DNA of 33,306 nucleotides. Origin: a virus. Position 1 is the stretch's first letter. Every line of letters begins with the position of its first letter. The stretch spans positions 1-33,306 of IMG/VR virus record IMGVR_UViG_3300025483_000042; one strand, written 5' to 3'. Below are positions 5,217-13,603 of this stretch, in pieces. The translations under genes were made by a program, and so were the position numbers. The notes beneath the pieces were generated by a model. That model was given only the letters and a program-made list of their open reading frames with translations, was not told the DNA's origin and did not search any database.

Positions 5217-7061
5217 CTAGTGTGTATCAGCCCATGAACTGCCTATCTGGTAATCACCAGCGAAAGGCACGGGCAAGTTAAGGCGTTTTCCCGCCATCGT
5301 TATGCTTAAAGCGAACAGGCCACCTACTAGGTCAGCTATTTCTGTACGTGCTGATAGTTGCTGTTCATCGTGGACGTTTGCCAGTAGTGCAAAGTCTTTG
5401 CCGTGTACTAGTCCTTCACTAGGCACGAGCTCGAATAAAAAAAGAGCCAAGGCTTGCTTCATAAGAATGGACCCACTGCCCTGTAGCAGTGTGTTTAGAG
5501 CAGTCCTCTGTGCAGAACTGGCCCTACGCCCATCAGGCAAAGTCACGTAGCCACGATCGGCTGCTTGTTTCTGTACCTGCTTAATCAACTCCCCGAGGCC
5601 CAAAACGCCAGACTCAATACGAGACCTGGCAACCTTTCCAAGAGCAGGGAAGGAACTCTTGGGAGGAACTGGTTTACCGGCTTGCTCTAGATCATCTGCA
5701 ACGATCGACCCTATCTTTGTGTCTCCTGCGCCGTAGATCAGGGCGTAGTACAGGGTCTTTGCGTTGTCTCTAGATAGCAGTCCGGCTGCTTTCATGTTGA
5801 TGGTGTGAGGATCGGTGCCTTCCTCTTTCTTGCCACGTAGTACAGCCTCGGCATACGCACCCTTGTCGTACTTGTGCAGATAGCTGGCAAGCATTCGTAG
5901 CTCGAGGGCGTCAGCGTCACAGCCGACTAACACCTGGCCGTGGTCCGGCACCCATAGTGAGCGCATAGCTTTAGACTTATCGACCTGGGCCATGTTTGGC
6001 CGACTGTGTGACATGCGGTGAGTACGCGACCCACAGCTCCTGACATAGCCGTGCATACGACCTTGTCGGTGAAGCTTTAGCCAGGCGTTGCGTCCTTCCG
6101 AAAGCATCCCCTGCTGCTTAGTTTTCCTAAAGTACTCACGCAGTAGACGTGCCTCGGGGTAGTCAAGACTACTGAGGGTGCCCTCATCGAGCTTGGGCCT
6201 ACCATCATCAGTAAAGTCGGTAGGTATCCACCCGTACTGCACGTTTAGACGACGCGCTACCTGCTGACGGCTACCTGGGTTAAACAGATCATGACTACAC
6301 CGGCAAAGTGGTGCGCCTTTTACATAGCCTAGCTTCTTGTTGTTTACACTAGGTTCCCAGGTATCTACGTTGCGCCAGGTGCGGGTCTTAAAGTCCCACG
6401 ATCCTGTGACAGGCTTGAACTCATGAGAGAACACCTTACTAAGCATCTGCTCGAGCGAAGATATGTCCTCGGTCAGCTTTACGCTTAGTTGCTCGGCGGC
6501 TGGTACGTCGAACCGGAAGCCGTGGTTGCTTTGTAGCGCGAGGCCTTGTTGTACTTGGTGCTCTAGAGCAATGGCTGGCCGGTAATCGTTACCCGATCGG
6601 TATAGCTTCTTAAACTGTTGTTGAATGTGGTCATACACTCGGGCGGTGAGCTGTACGTCACGCTCTAGGTAGACCTTCATTTCTTCGCTGTACTTACTAA
6701 AGTCTTTGAAGTCTCCTTTGGGAAACCCAAACTGTTTACCAAAACTGGCTAGTGACAAAGACATACGCGATGGCTCGACCAGTGCGGCCATAGTCATAGT
6801 GTCCCAAACCTGCTCGAACACGACGGTGCCAGGATAGAGCTTGTTAAGCGCTGGCATGTCGTAACCGATAAAGTTGTGGCCGATTAACCGCTGTGCGGCT
6901 TTGAGTCTTTGTAAGCCTTCCTCGATTGATGGAAGGTTCGCGTCATCGTTGGTGTACGTGATTACGTCTTTTTCTCCGACGACACTCACTCCGATGCAAT
7001 GTATTCTGCTCAGTTCTGGTAACAGCCCGTCCCCCTCAATGTCTACGACGAGTTGTTCCAT
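5217..7061 (-). CDS. DNA polymerase I family (T7 gp5-like) with 3'-5' exonuclease
   Basis: A 614-residue family A replicative polymerase. Exonuclease motifs come first: Exo I DIEGDG (7-12), Exo II GHNFIGYDMPAL (about 61-72) and Exo III YLERDVQLT (about 131-139), so proofreading is probably intact. The polymerase domain has motif A GCDADALELRMLASY (about 378-392), motif B RDNAKTLYYALIYGAG (about 427-443), LLQGSGSILMKQAL, and motif C NVHDEQQ (about 562-568). It is a little shorter than T7 gp5 (about 700), and I see no clear thioredoxin-binding insertion, so its processivity factor may differ. The ATG at 7061 has TAGGAG upstream. It replicates the phage genome with the gp4-like helicase and gp2.5-like SSB upstream in the operon. 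Confidence 0.97.
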   Translation of the reverse strand: MEQLVVDIEGDGLLPELSRIHCIGVSVVGEKDVITYTNDDANLPSIEEGLQRLKAAQRLIGHNFIGYDMPALNKLYPGTVVFEQVWDTMTMAALVEPSRMSLSLASFGKQFGFPKGDFKDFSKYSEEMKVYLERDVQLTARVYDHIQQQFKKLYRSGNDYRPAIALEHQVQQGLALQSNHGFRFDVPAAEQLSVKLTEDISSLEQMLSKVFSHEFKPVTGSWDFKTRTWRNVDTWEPSVNNKKLGYVKGAPLCRCSHDLFNPGSRQQVARRLNVQYGWIPTDFTDDGRPKLDEGTLSSLDYPEARLLREYFRKTKQQGMLSEGRNAWLKLHRQGRMHGYVRSCGSRTHRMSHSRPNMAQVDKSKAMRSLWVPDHGQVLVGCDADALELRMLASYLHKYDKGAYAEAVLRGKKEEGTDPHTINMKAAGLLSRDNAKTLYYALIYGAGDTKIGSIVADDLEQAGKPVPPKSSFPALGKVARSRIESGVLGLGELIKQVQKQAADRGYVTLPDGRRASSAQRTALNTLLQGSGSILMKQALALFLFELVPSEGLVHGKDFALLANVHDEQQLSARTEIADLVGGLFALSITMAGKRLNLPVPFAGDYQIGSSWADTH

Positions 7062-7076
7062 TACGTGGTACTCCTA

Positions 7077-7283
7077 CTACGGTAAGTCTGTAAGCAATAG
7101 ATGGTCCTCAAGACTTATCGTTATTTTGGTATTAGGTGAGCGTTTGCGGCAGTCCAGAGCAAAGCGTTTCATAGCTCGGACACGCATACGCTGGGCCAAA
7201 GCTGACCCGCGTTTCTTGTCATAGGCTTCCTCTGCCTCGTAAATAAGCTTTAGCAGATCGGCTGCGGCTACACTTGTTTGCAT
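7077..7283 (-). CDS. Hypothetical protein (68 aa)
   Basis: A 68-residue, mainly helical and basic protein with no recognised family. Residues 5-45 look like two helices rich in Ala, Lys and Arg (ADLLKLIYEAEEAYDKKRG, then ALAQRMRVRAMKRFALDCRK). The start at 7283 has GGGAG about 9 bases upstream and overlaps the end of the previous gene by 16 bases. Position between primase-helicase and polymerase suggests a small accessory factor of replication or host take-over; this is inference. Confidence 0.6.
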   Translation of the reverse strand: MQTSVAAADLLKLIYEAEEAYDKKRGSALAQRMRVRAMKRFALDCRKRSPNTKITISLEDHLLLTDLP

Positions 7284-7495
7284 TGCATACGCTCCCTAAT
7301 CTCACGGTCCACATACATGTAAATGAGGCGAGCCAGGGGGTGGTTAGGTAGCTTGTTTTCGTCAGTGTCTAGATCGAAGGCTGATAGCTCTCTGGCTATA
7401 GCTTTTAGGACTACACCGACCATTAAATCCCTGCTGGCATCGAGGTTGCTATCGATGACGCCAGTCAGCTCGTCTGCAAATTGTCGCTTGTTCAT
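7268..7495 (-). CDS. Hypothetical protein (75 aa)
   Basis: A 75-residue acidic helical protein (MNKRQFADELTGVIDSNLDA and onward) with no recognised family. It has a strong Shine-Dalgarno (GAGGGGG) just before ATG 7495 and starts 10 bases after the primase-helicase stop. The C-terminus is more basic (YVDREIRERMQCKQV). It overlaps the next gene by 16 bases, indicating compact co-translation within the replication operon. Confidence 0.65.
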   Translation of the reverse strand: MNKRQFADELTGVIDSNLDASRDLMVGVVLKAIARELSAFDLDTDENKLPNHPLARLIYMYVDREIRERMQCKQV

Positions 7496-7504
7496 ACTTC
7501 CCCC

Positions 7505-9127
7505 TCAAAAAGGTATGTCGTCAAAGTCTGAGCCGCTATCAAAGGACTCGTCGTAGGGCATCAGTCGCCCGGTATCTCGGATGTATTTAGCTTGTCCGGC
7601 TGGACCCACCACACCGAATGGTCTGTTCTTCAAAATGCGGAATGATGTGATGTCTTGTTTGTTTTCATCGTCATCCTGCTGATTGCGCTCGGACGCGATA
7701 ACGACATCACTGAGTTGCTCGAGACCGGCTGAGCCTCGGAGATCGGTAAGACTGACCTTACCGCCTTCATTAAAGCTGTCCTTACCTGCATTACGCCGGA
7801 GGTGTGATACAGCGATAAGGCCTACACCCGTCTGCTCTACGAACTGACGCAGGTTAGTCATAAGAAGATCTAGCGTCTTACGCTCTTCGACTTCCATACC
7901 ACTGACCACCATGCTGACGTGATCGAGCACAATAAAGTCACACTCACAGCCGATAGCCATGTAACGAAGCCTGGTCATTAGGTTGTCGACGGTGCAACTG
8001 CCCCAGCTATCGTAGAAGTCAGACATCGCTACGACCTCAGACATCGACTGATCCCAGCTAGGCTGGTCGAGTATGGTGGGCTTCTCCATAAGATCGCCCA
8101 AAGGGATGTTGTTATCGATGGCGACTAAGCCTTGTATCGTCTTGCGATACGACTCCTCGAGCATGACCCAACCGACTCGCTGCCGGTGCTCACGTATAAG
8201 GCCATAGCCTATCTCGCGCGCCAGTGTCGACTTGCCTATGCCGCTACCCGCTGTGAGCAGTATGAGCTCACCTTTACGGATACCACGCAATGCTGAGCTG
8301 ATTCCGGCGTACGCAATACCGTACCCTTTAGGCGTAGCTTTGATAATGTCAGCGAAGTCGATCTCATGGCCTCGCTTAATGCCATCGGGCCGGAACGGTA
8401 CGGCGGCGTACACGGCGGCTTTGAGTTCTGCTTCTTTACCGGACATCAGCATCTCGCTGGCGTCTTTCATCGGCAGCTGTGCGATCTTAGCTAAGCCCGG
8501 GCGTAGTAGTGCGGCGCATTCCTCTGCCGCCTTCTTACCGTGCTCGTCCTGGTCAAAGAGGAACACGACCTCTTCAAAGCTTTCTACAAACTGAAGCTCA
8601 CGCCGAATAGCCTTCACCGCACCTTGAGCCCCATTTGGAATGGAAACGACCTGCCAGGTCAGTCCTGTCACTTGGGCATATGACATGCAATCAAGCTCGC
8701 CCTCTGTGATAACTAGGCGTTGGCCGGGAGCCCATAACTGCTGGCCGAATAGACCGGCCTTAGACAAGTCTCCGATCACATAGAATTTCTTGTCGGGGCC
8801 TCGTACTTTCTGCGCTACATAGGCGCCGTTGTTGTCAAAGTAAGGGGCGTAGTGGTTGCCCTCAGAGACTGTGTACTTAAACTTCTTTAATGTGCGCTCG
8901 AATAGGCGGCGATCTATTAGGTCTATATAGCTACCCGTTACGAATTCCGACACGTTGTTTGTCCTCTGTGTTGGTTGTGGTGGCTGTCCGTCTTCAAACG
9001 GATCGACCTGTGCTACATGTCCCTGGCACGAGTAGCAAAACCCGTGGCCGTCGTCGTACACGGCAAATGCGTCACTGCTCGGACACAGCGGGCAGCTCCT
9101 CTTTTCTACTAACTCTGACGTTGTCAT
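7505..9127 (-). CDS. DNA primase/helicase, T7 gp4-like
   Basis: A 540-residue bifunctional enzyme. The N-terminal zinc-binding domain has CPLC (C12, C15) and C31-x-x-C34, for primase template recognition. The TOPRIM fold follows (RLVITEGELDCMSYAQV, about 137-153, and a later FLFDQDEHGKKAAEE). The C-terminal RecA/DnaB-type helicase carries Walker A TAGSGIGKSTLARE (about 289-302), Walker B CDFIVLDHVSMV (about 392-403) and an SHLRR element. The C-terminus is acidic and ends in Phe (FDSGSDFDDIPF), like the T7 gp4 tail that contacts gp5. The ATG at 9127 has an AGGAGA site 7 bases upstream. It makes primers and unwinds DNA for the polymerase in the same operon. Confidence 0.96.
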   Translation of the reverse strand: MTTSELVEKRSCPLCPSSDAFAVYDDGHGFCYSCQGHVAQVDPFEDGQPPQPTQRTNNVSEFVTGSYIDLIDRRLFERTLKKFKYTVSEGNHYAPYFDNNGAYVAQKVRGPDKKFYVIGDLSKAGLFGQQLWAPGQRLVITEGELDCMSYAQVTGLTWQVVSIPNGAQGAVKAIRRELQFVESFEEVVFLFDQDEHGKKAAEECAALLRPGLAKIAQLPMKDASEMLMSGKEAELKAAVYAAVPFRPDGIKRGHEIDFADIIKATPKGYGIAYAGISSALRGIRKGELILLTAGSGIGKSTLAREIGYGLIREHRQRVGWVMLEESYRKTIQGLVAIDNNIPLGDLMEKPTILDQPSWDQSMSEVVAMSDFYDSWGSCTVDNLMTRLRYMAIGCECDFIVLDHVSMVVSGMEVEERKTLDLLMTNLRQFVEQTGVGLIAVSHLRRNAGKDSFNEGGKVSLTDLRGSAGLEQLSDVVIASERNQQDDDENKQDITSFRILKNRPFGVVGPAGQAKYIRDTGRLMPYDESFDSGSDFDDIPF

Positions 9128-9136
9128 CCCTATCTC

Positions 9137-9553
9137 CTAAATTGCATACACCCGCACTAGCGTGTGCGGTTCCTCGTTGTTTTTTGCGTATCGCTTGTGA
9201 GCTATCAGGAGTTCTATCTGTCTGTCGTCATGCCAGAAAATGTCGGCACTAGTCATACAGTCGAGGGGGAGTTTGCTGAGGTTGTCGATGTCGTAATGTG
9301 GAGCGGCGTGTACTACCTTCTTCGGGCGTGTACATACGAACTCTAGTCCGACTATCAATCTCTCTTCTCTAGGTAGGTATTCCCATACTGGCGGGTAGTG
9401 AACCAGGCAGGTCGCGAAGTCTTTCACGTACTGCTGGTGTCGTTTGCTGTAGTACGTGCCAAACCGAGCAACCTTTGGTCTGCTGGCCGGTACTGGCGGT
9501 ACTGGTATGTAATATTCCTGCGCGGTTTCTAGACTAGCGATGTCTATGTTCAT
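9137..9553 (-). CDS. RusA-like Holliday junction resolvase
   Basis: A 138-residue protein with the RusA pattern: a P-P-V-P-A-S-R-P start, YYSKRHQQYVKDFA, a central strand (VGLEFVCTRPKK), then HYDIDNLSKLPLDCM with the conserved Asp pair, and HDDRQIELLIAHKRYA. RusA enzymes are Mg-dependent dimeric nucleases that cleave four-way junctions. In T7 the equivalent position is held by endonuclease I (gp3), so this looks like a non-homologous replacement for resolving branched DNA before packaging. The ATG overlaps the stop of the GIY-YIG gene as ATGA (9550-9553), and the primase-helicase starts 9 bases after its stop. Confidence 0.85.
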   Translation of the reverse strand: MNIDIASLETAQEYYIPVPPVPASRPKVARFGTYYSKRHQQYVKDFATCLVHYPPVWEYLPREERLIVGLEFVCTRPKKVVHAAPHYDIDNLSKLPLDCMTSADIFWHDDRQIELLIAHKRYAKNNEEPHTLVRVYAI

Positions 9554-10110
9554 TCGTAACCCTCACTCAGTTCTGTGAGCATTTCGATGACTTCAGTCGC
9601 TGGTACTTCGAACCACTCCCCTTTAAGTCTTTTGTCGTCGAGCCTCTGGTAGACAGTTTCTACAGCTCCATCGACGTCCTGATATTGGCGTGCGTACTCA
9701 AGTCGGTATGCTCTGATTGGGCATCCAACTTGGTACTGAAAAAGGCGAGTACGCACGTTGTTTGTTATTCCGACCTTGCAAGAACCCGGAAATGACGGAT
9801 GAGTCATTATGTATACCCATCTCTTTGAGACAGGGCGGGTGTATTGCACGTTGTAGTGGTCACAGACGATCTCTCTAAGCTCGTCTCTTTCGGTCTTTTT
9901 TAGCTTCCAAAAACACCGCATGGTTATGCCAGATACTTGCTTTGCGCTTGTGTCTAGCGTGTTCCAAAAGCGTTTTACGTTTGCAACTCTCAGCTCTTCT
10001 GTCAAACGTCCGGCGGGTAGCAGACCTAAGTTGATCTGAAACCCGCTTTCGGTTTTGTAGACATCAGAACTGCGGCTCTTCGACTGTTGTGTTCGAACCG
10101 AATCCTTCAT
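9550..10110 (-). CDS. GIY-YIG-superfamily protein (MUG113/T5orf172-like)
   Basis: About 186 residues if started at ATG 10110; in-frame ATGs at 10131 and 10143 and a TTG at 10161 are alternatives. The C-terminal 75 residues match the MUG113/T5orf172 branch of the GIY-YIG nuclease clan: WVYIMTHPSFPGSCKVGITN, then RTRLFQYQVGCP, then an acidic AVETVYQRL helix and the typical GEWFEV ending. The N-terminal 100 residues are not recognised and contain a KLKKTERDEL helix. The domain type suggests DNA cleavage or binding, perhaps as a mobile intruder between SSB and resolvase. All starts overlap the end of the SSB gene, so the start is uncertain; the GGGGG before 10110 is the only ribosome-site-like sequence. 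Confidence 0.7.
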   Translation of the reverse strand: MKDSVRTQQSKSRSSDVYKTESGFQINLGLLPAGRLTEELRVANVKRFWNTLDTSAKQVSGITMRCFWKLKKTERDELREIVCDHYNVQYTRPVSKRWVYIMTHPSFPGSCKVGITNNVRTRLFQYQVGCPIRAYRLEYARQYQDVDGAVETVYQRLDDKRLKGEWFEVPATEVIEMLTELSEGYE

Positions 10111-10588
10111 CAGGGCCCCCAAAGGGATCATCTGAGCCGTCATCCGAGCTACGTTTATCAATCAAGCGAACCGTATTTAAGTAAAAGGTCACACCTTTGT
10201 TACCGGCTGTACTGTAAGCCTTGGCATTTCCTGCTACTCGAATAAGGTCACCCCTGCCGATAATTACTTCTTCGGATAAGGCGGACCCGCTCGCATCTTG
10301 TATCGCTGGCTTGCTCTTTGTCTTAAACGTGACTCGGATATTGCCATCTTCTAGGATGCGTAACGGACTTTTGATCCCGTCTATATTTACACCAGGCCAC
10401 TCCGCATCCGCTGCACCGGCTACTGCGTCACGAAGGATAATTAATGTTGCGGCATCATCTGCTTCGCTTAGGTAGGCAGACACTTCGTACTTCCCGGAGG
10501 GGTACTTAGACTCAGTGTCAGGCTTATCTAATGACGGGTAACTTGCGTCGAATGGTTGTGTGGCGAATTTCATGTAACCGTTTGCCAT
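10064..10588 (-). CDS. Single-stranded DNA-binding protein, T7 gp2.5-like
   Basis: A 174-residue protein with an OB-fold-like beta pattern: SPLRILEDGNIRVTFKTKSK and EVIIGRGDLIRVAGNAKAY, followed by VTFYLNTVRLI. The C-terminus is strongly acidic with a terminal Phe (SSDDGSDDPFGGPDEGFGSN, ending EEPQF), the arrangement used by T7 gp2.5 to contact polymerase and helicase. Family members coat ssDNA, remove secondary structure and aid recombination. ATG 10588 has an excellent Shine-Dalgarno (GCAGGAGG). Its location directly after the polymerase-linked small gene and before nuclease and helicase genes matches the T7 order. Confidence 0.88.
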   Translation of the reverse strand: MANGYMKFATQPFDASYPSLDKPDTESKYPSGKYEVSAYLSEADDAATLIILRDAVAGAADAEWPGVNIDGIKSPLRILEDGNIRVTFKTKSKPAIQDASGSALSEEVIIGRGDLIRVAGNAKAYSTAGNKGVTFYLNTVRLIDKRSSDDGSDDPFGGPDEGFGSNTTVEEPQF

Positions 10589-10613
10589 AGTAGTTTCCTC
10601 CTGCGTTGGCTCT

Positions 10614-10955
10614 TTAGGTCATACTGTCGACATCGGTGTCATCGACATCGGGTATCTCTTGTTCGACCTTCTTAGCCTTGCGTGTTGTTTTCTTTTGCAC
10701 CTTCTCTTCCGCGTCAGGCATCTCTAATAGAACAGCATCGACTGTCGCGTATTTAAGGTTGTAGACGACCGATGGCGCGTCTGCTTTTGCGACAGCACGT
10801 AGTAGCAAAGACCCGCCACTCGCGTTGTAGGCACGGACGCCTATCTCTACACCTTCTGGTACTGGACCGATCACGGTGTAGCAGCCATCGACGTGGTGAT
10901 AGATACCTACGTCTGCTTTTGTTTGCTCTTTGAGCTCATTTACAGTGGTTAACAT
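10614..10955 (-). CDS. Hypothetical protein with charged tail (113 aa)
   Basis: A 113-residue protein of unknown function. The first 80 residues look like a compact beta-rich domain (GIYHHVDGCYTVIGPVPEGV, then SLLLRAVAKAD, then VVYNLKYATVDAVLLEM). The tail is a basic KKTTRKAKK stretch followed by acidic PDVDDTDVDSMT. It lies between RNA polymerase and SSB with 20 bases to the former; AGGAAC precedes ATG 10955. Its 3' end carries the 23-base sequence (10619-10641) nearly identical to part of the regulatory region upstream of the polymerase gene. T7 has small early genes in this position, but no homology is claimed. Confidence 0.7.
   Translation of the reverse strand: MLTTVNELKEQTKADVGIYHHVDGCYTVIGPVPEGVEIGVRAYNASGGSLLLRAVAKADAPSVVYNLKYATVDAVLLEMPDAEEKVQKKTTRKAKKVEQEIPDVDDTDVDSMT
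10619..10641. promoter_or_regulatory. Repeat of the control-region operator-like sequence
   Basis: This 23-base stretch differs at only one base from 13577-13599 in the RNAP/regulator intergenic region; both include ATACTGTCGACAT and GGTGTCA. It lies inside the 3' end of the 113-aa gene, 31 bases upstream of the SSB start. It may be a shared binding site for the phage regulator or a recombinational duplicate. Confidence 0.35.
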
Positions 10956-10975
10956 AGTGTATGTTCCTGTAGTTG

Positions 10976-13438
10976 TTAACTAAAAAAATACCGAGCATTC
11001 GGTAGTTCGTCTTTGACATTGAGCTTGCCCTGCTTTGGTGGCTCAGGCAAGCGCATGTCATTTGGTATCATTTCGAGAAGTCCCTGGTGTAGTTCATCCG
11101 ACAGCCAGTTGCCCTTGAATATAGAAACGGCGACGTCTCTGATGATGTTGTTTAATGTTTCTAGATGACAGGCGTGTACTGCGTAAGAGTCGTGTACGAA
11201 TGCCATGTCATCAATTTTGCTGTCGACCAGTTTAGTAGCGACCATCCTACACATAGCGGCGTCTAATGAGTGAACTACATTTGGAGCGGCAGCTCCTGCA
11301 TTCTTGGCCGGTGATAGTTGGTCGGTGCGTTTGCGTAACCTACGCATCCAGTTGTCAAAGGTGCGAACGTGCTTCTCTTTTAACACGACGTACTTCTGAG
11401 ATACCTGGCACCCGTCAGGTGTTTCCCAGCTCAACGGGTATCCATTCTCGGCCATCACTTTGGCTGAGTCTCTAAGGTAGTCCATTATCCGCACCGCCTC
11501 ACTGACCACCTCTACCCTAGCTACGAGAATCCAGTCACGCATAAAGGACGCTAACTTATGTCGAGCCTGTAAGACCGGCAGGTTTATGAGGCTGTCAGGT
11601 ACGGTGAGAGGGTCGACCATTCTGTCAGCCACCAACTGTTCTCGTATGCCTTCGGGTGTGACCCCGTAAGCCGTCGTCATGACGGCTCTTTTCACTACTT
11701 TTCGGGCTAATCGGTCATCCTGCATCACCTCGTACCAGGCATGTGCAGCATCTGACTCTATCGTTGACTCTGCCTTCAGGATTATATTTTCTATAATCCC
11801 GCGAACTGCTAGGCCGACCTCTAAATATAGGTCTTTCCTTTGTGTTGACGCTGTGCAGTTCGTCTTTGACGCGCCAACTTCGTCCTTTCCCAGGAGAGAA
11901 AGAATTTGTAGTCCGTTACAGGTGCCATCGACGGCAATGGGTAGATGTGAGATGTGGTTGGGGTTGCTCCATGCTCTCGCTAAATCAACCGCTGCGGCGT
12001 AGAACGCCATCGGTTCATCTGCAATCCTTACCAACTGCATAGCTTTCTTATCATCGGTAAGCATAAGCTCTAGGTCAGACCTCATGTCGTCTACTTTGCT
12101 GAGGCGCTCCTCGATGTTTAGCTTGTCGTACCCGTAGGTGTTTGCGACCTGTAACTTCAAAGCCGCTAAACCCTTTTCGCCAATAGGCTTCCCATTAGAA
12201 AACTCTATCAGTGCCTTTGCGACGTGATCGCCCTGGCTGGTTAGCATTTGATTAGCGGGATACAGTCGCCCCCTAAAGTCGAAGCTGTGTGGTTGCCAGA
12301 ACGCCGACTTCTCTGCCAGCATCTGCGCCTGTAGTATCTGGCGTTCAAAGGTCATAGCCTTTGAGGTTTGCGACACGTAACTAGCTAGGTCGTCATTGAA
12401 CTGCTGTTGCACGATACGTTTATCGTTGTCGTCTAGCGATGCCCACTGCTCAGGTGGTAGCTTCTTTGGTTTTTGCACTGGCATCTGCGGCCCGATGTAC
12501 GGGTTGCGACATAGGAAATCGTACACGTCTTTGTTTATACGCCACGGTGTTTTTTGTATGGCGTTAAGTGAGTCAAGCGCTCGTTGCGACGGTATAAATT
12601 TATGTGGGTGCCAATCGGTCCTGTATACCTTTTGGTTTAACAAGTAATAACCGCCCTCGATTCGACCATTCTCGGCAAACTTCCATGCCTTTGGTGGTAC
12701 TAACATAGGGCGCTTTATTGGCTGACTTATTGAAGCTATGGCGTGAAGTCTGGATACATCTGACAAAAAGTCGTCTGAGTAGTAGACCGTCTGAGCCCTT
12801 AGCTTTCCTCGAGCACCTGTAGCGGTAAGCGTTAGCATGTCTGGGTGCGCTCTACGAACGCAGTCTAGGATCACAGCTCCTGTCCCAAACATTGCATCAC
12901 GAGTTACGTCGTACTCTTCGCTATCTAGAAAGTGCTCGATCTTCTTTTCGATCTTCCTGGCAAAGCGCAAGTGCTGAGCCTTTGAGGCTAACGCCTGGCT
13001 GTTTCGACGTAGGAAATGACTGCTGTAACTGGGCTCGGCGTCTCGCCACTTTTGGAATCTAATCTCGCGTATTACGCATTCACCCAGCTCCAGACACACA
13101 TGTTGGTATGTCGGGGGCTTACTTGTGGCAAGGGTCGACATCAAATTCTGTGTAGCAGCAAAAGCCAACTCCTGGGCGTTTGCCAGGCTGATTAGATATT
13201 TCCAAGCTAAATTACGTTTTCCTGTTTTGTTATTGATTATGTCATCTTCTGCTTGGCGCTGCCGTACAGAAATATGCTGTTGGACTTCGGGTGCAATCTC
13301 TTGCAACAACTGCTCACCCAGTTTGGTTTCATTCAGTTGTTTATTGTTGATCGCTTTAAGGTAATGGTCCTCAGCATCTGTCACCATGCGATGTTCCCAC
13401 AAAACCTCTAGCAATTCGAAGTCGTTTGTGTCGTTCAT
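10976..13438 (-). CDS. Single-subunit (T7-like) DNA-directed RNA polymerase
   Basis: An 820-residue phage RNA polymerase that transcribes phage genes from phage-specific promoters. Conserved blocks in T7 order: SFDFRGRLYPANQMLTSQGD, PIAVDGTCNGLQILS with the first catalytic Asp (about residue 500; T7 D537), KVVKRAVMTTAYG with the fingers Lys (about 583; T7 K631), VVHSLDAAMCRM, and DDMAFVHDSYAVHA with the second catalytic Asp (about 747; T7 D812). The start is ATG 13438 (MNDTNDFELLEVLWEH), with GGGAGGT just upstream; an upstream reading to 13498 has no such site. T7 RNAP is 883 residues, so this is a little short. It is first in the replication operon, with a sigma70-like promoter upstream. Confidence 0.97.
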   Translation of the reverse strand: MNDTNDFELLEVLWEHRMVTDAEDHYLKAINNKQLNETKLGEQLLQEIAPEVQQHISVRQRQAEDDIINNKTGKRNLAWKYLISLANAQELAFAATQNLMSTLATSKPPTYQHVCLELGECVIREIRFQKWRDAEPSYSSHFLRRNSQALASKAQHLRFARKIEKKIEHFLDSEEYDVTRDAMFGTGAVILDCVRRAHPDMLTLTATGARGKLRAQTVYYSDDFLSDVSRLHAIASISQPIKRPMLVPPKAWKFAENGRIEGGYYLLNQKVYRTDWHPHKFIPSQRALDSLNAIQKTPWRINKDVYDFLCRNPYIGPQMPVQKPKKLPPEQWASLDDNDKRIVQQQFNDDLASYVSQTSKAMTFERQILQAQMLAEKSAFWQPHSFDFRGRLYPANQMLTSQGDHVAKALIEFSNGKPIGEKGLAALKLQVANTYGYDKLNIEERLSKVDDMRSDLELMLTDDKKAMQLVRIADEPMAFYAAAVDLARAWSNPNHISHLPIAVDGTCNGLQILSLLGKDEVGASKTNCTASTQRKDLYLEVGLAVRGIIENIILKAESTIESDAAHAWYEVMQDDRLARKVVKRAVMTTAYGVTPEGIREQLVADRMVDPLTVPDSLINLPVLQARHKLASFMRDWILVARVEVVSEAVRIMDYLRDSAKVMAENGYPLSWETPDGCQVSQKYVVLKEKHVRTFDNWMRRLRKRTDQLSPAKNAGAAAPNVVHSLDAAMCRMVATKLVDSKIDDMAFVHDSYAVHACHLETLNNIIRDVAVSIFKGNWLSDELHQGLLEMIPNDMRLPEPPKQGKLNVKDELPNARYFFS

Positions 13439-13512
13439 ATAAACCTCCCTTCTCCTTGTTATTTGTGTTGTTTGTGATTGTTGTCTGTTGTAAGGCATTT
13501 ATCACATTGGTA

Positions 13513-13542
13513 AGGATAGGGATTACCGACATATACTGTCAA
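13513..13542 (-). promoter_or_regulatory. Host sigma70-like promoter for the RNA polymerase gene
   Basis: On the minus strand, TTGACA (13537-13542) is a consensus -35 box and TATCCT (13513-13518) is a 4/6 -10 box with an 18-bp spacer (17 to CTATCC). This sits about 75 bases upstream of the polymerase ATG. The -35 overlaps the repeated motif GACAGTAT (ATACTGTC on plus at 13533-13540), so a repressor binding that motif would block it. Confidence 0.65.
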
Positions 13543-13578
13543 GAAGTTCTGTCTATATACGAGCTATAGGGGGCCCTC

Positions 13579-13603
13579 ATACTGTCGACATTGGTGTCAG
13601 TAT
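13579..13603. promoter_or_regulatory. Candidate operator in the divergent control region
   Basis: ATACTG (13579-13584) and its complement CAGTAT (13598-13603) form an interrupted inverted repeat around a 13-base centre containing TGTCGACA. ATACTGTC is also present at 13533-13540, on the polymerase -35 box. It lies between the leftward polymerase and rightward regulator/integrase genes, the normal place for a lysogeny operator. The XRE-type protein at 13673 is the obvious candidate ligand; unproven. Confidence 0.45.
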
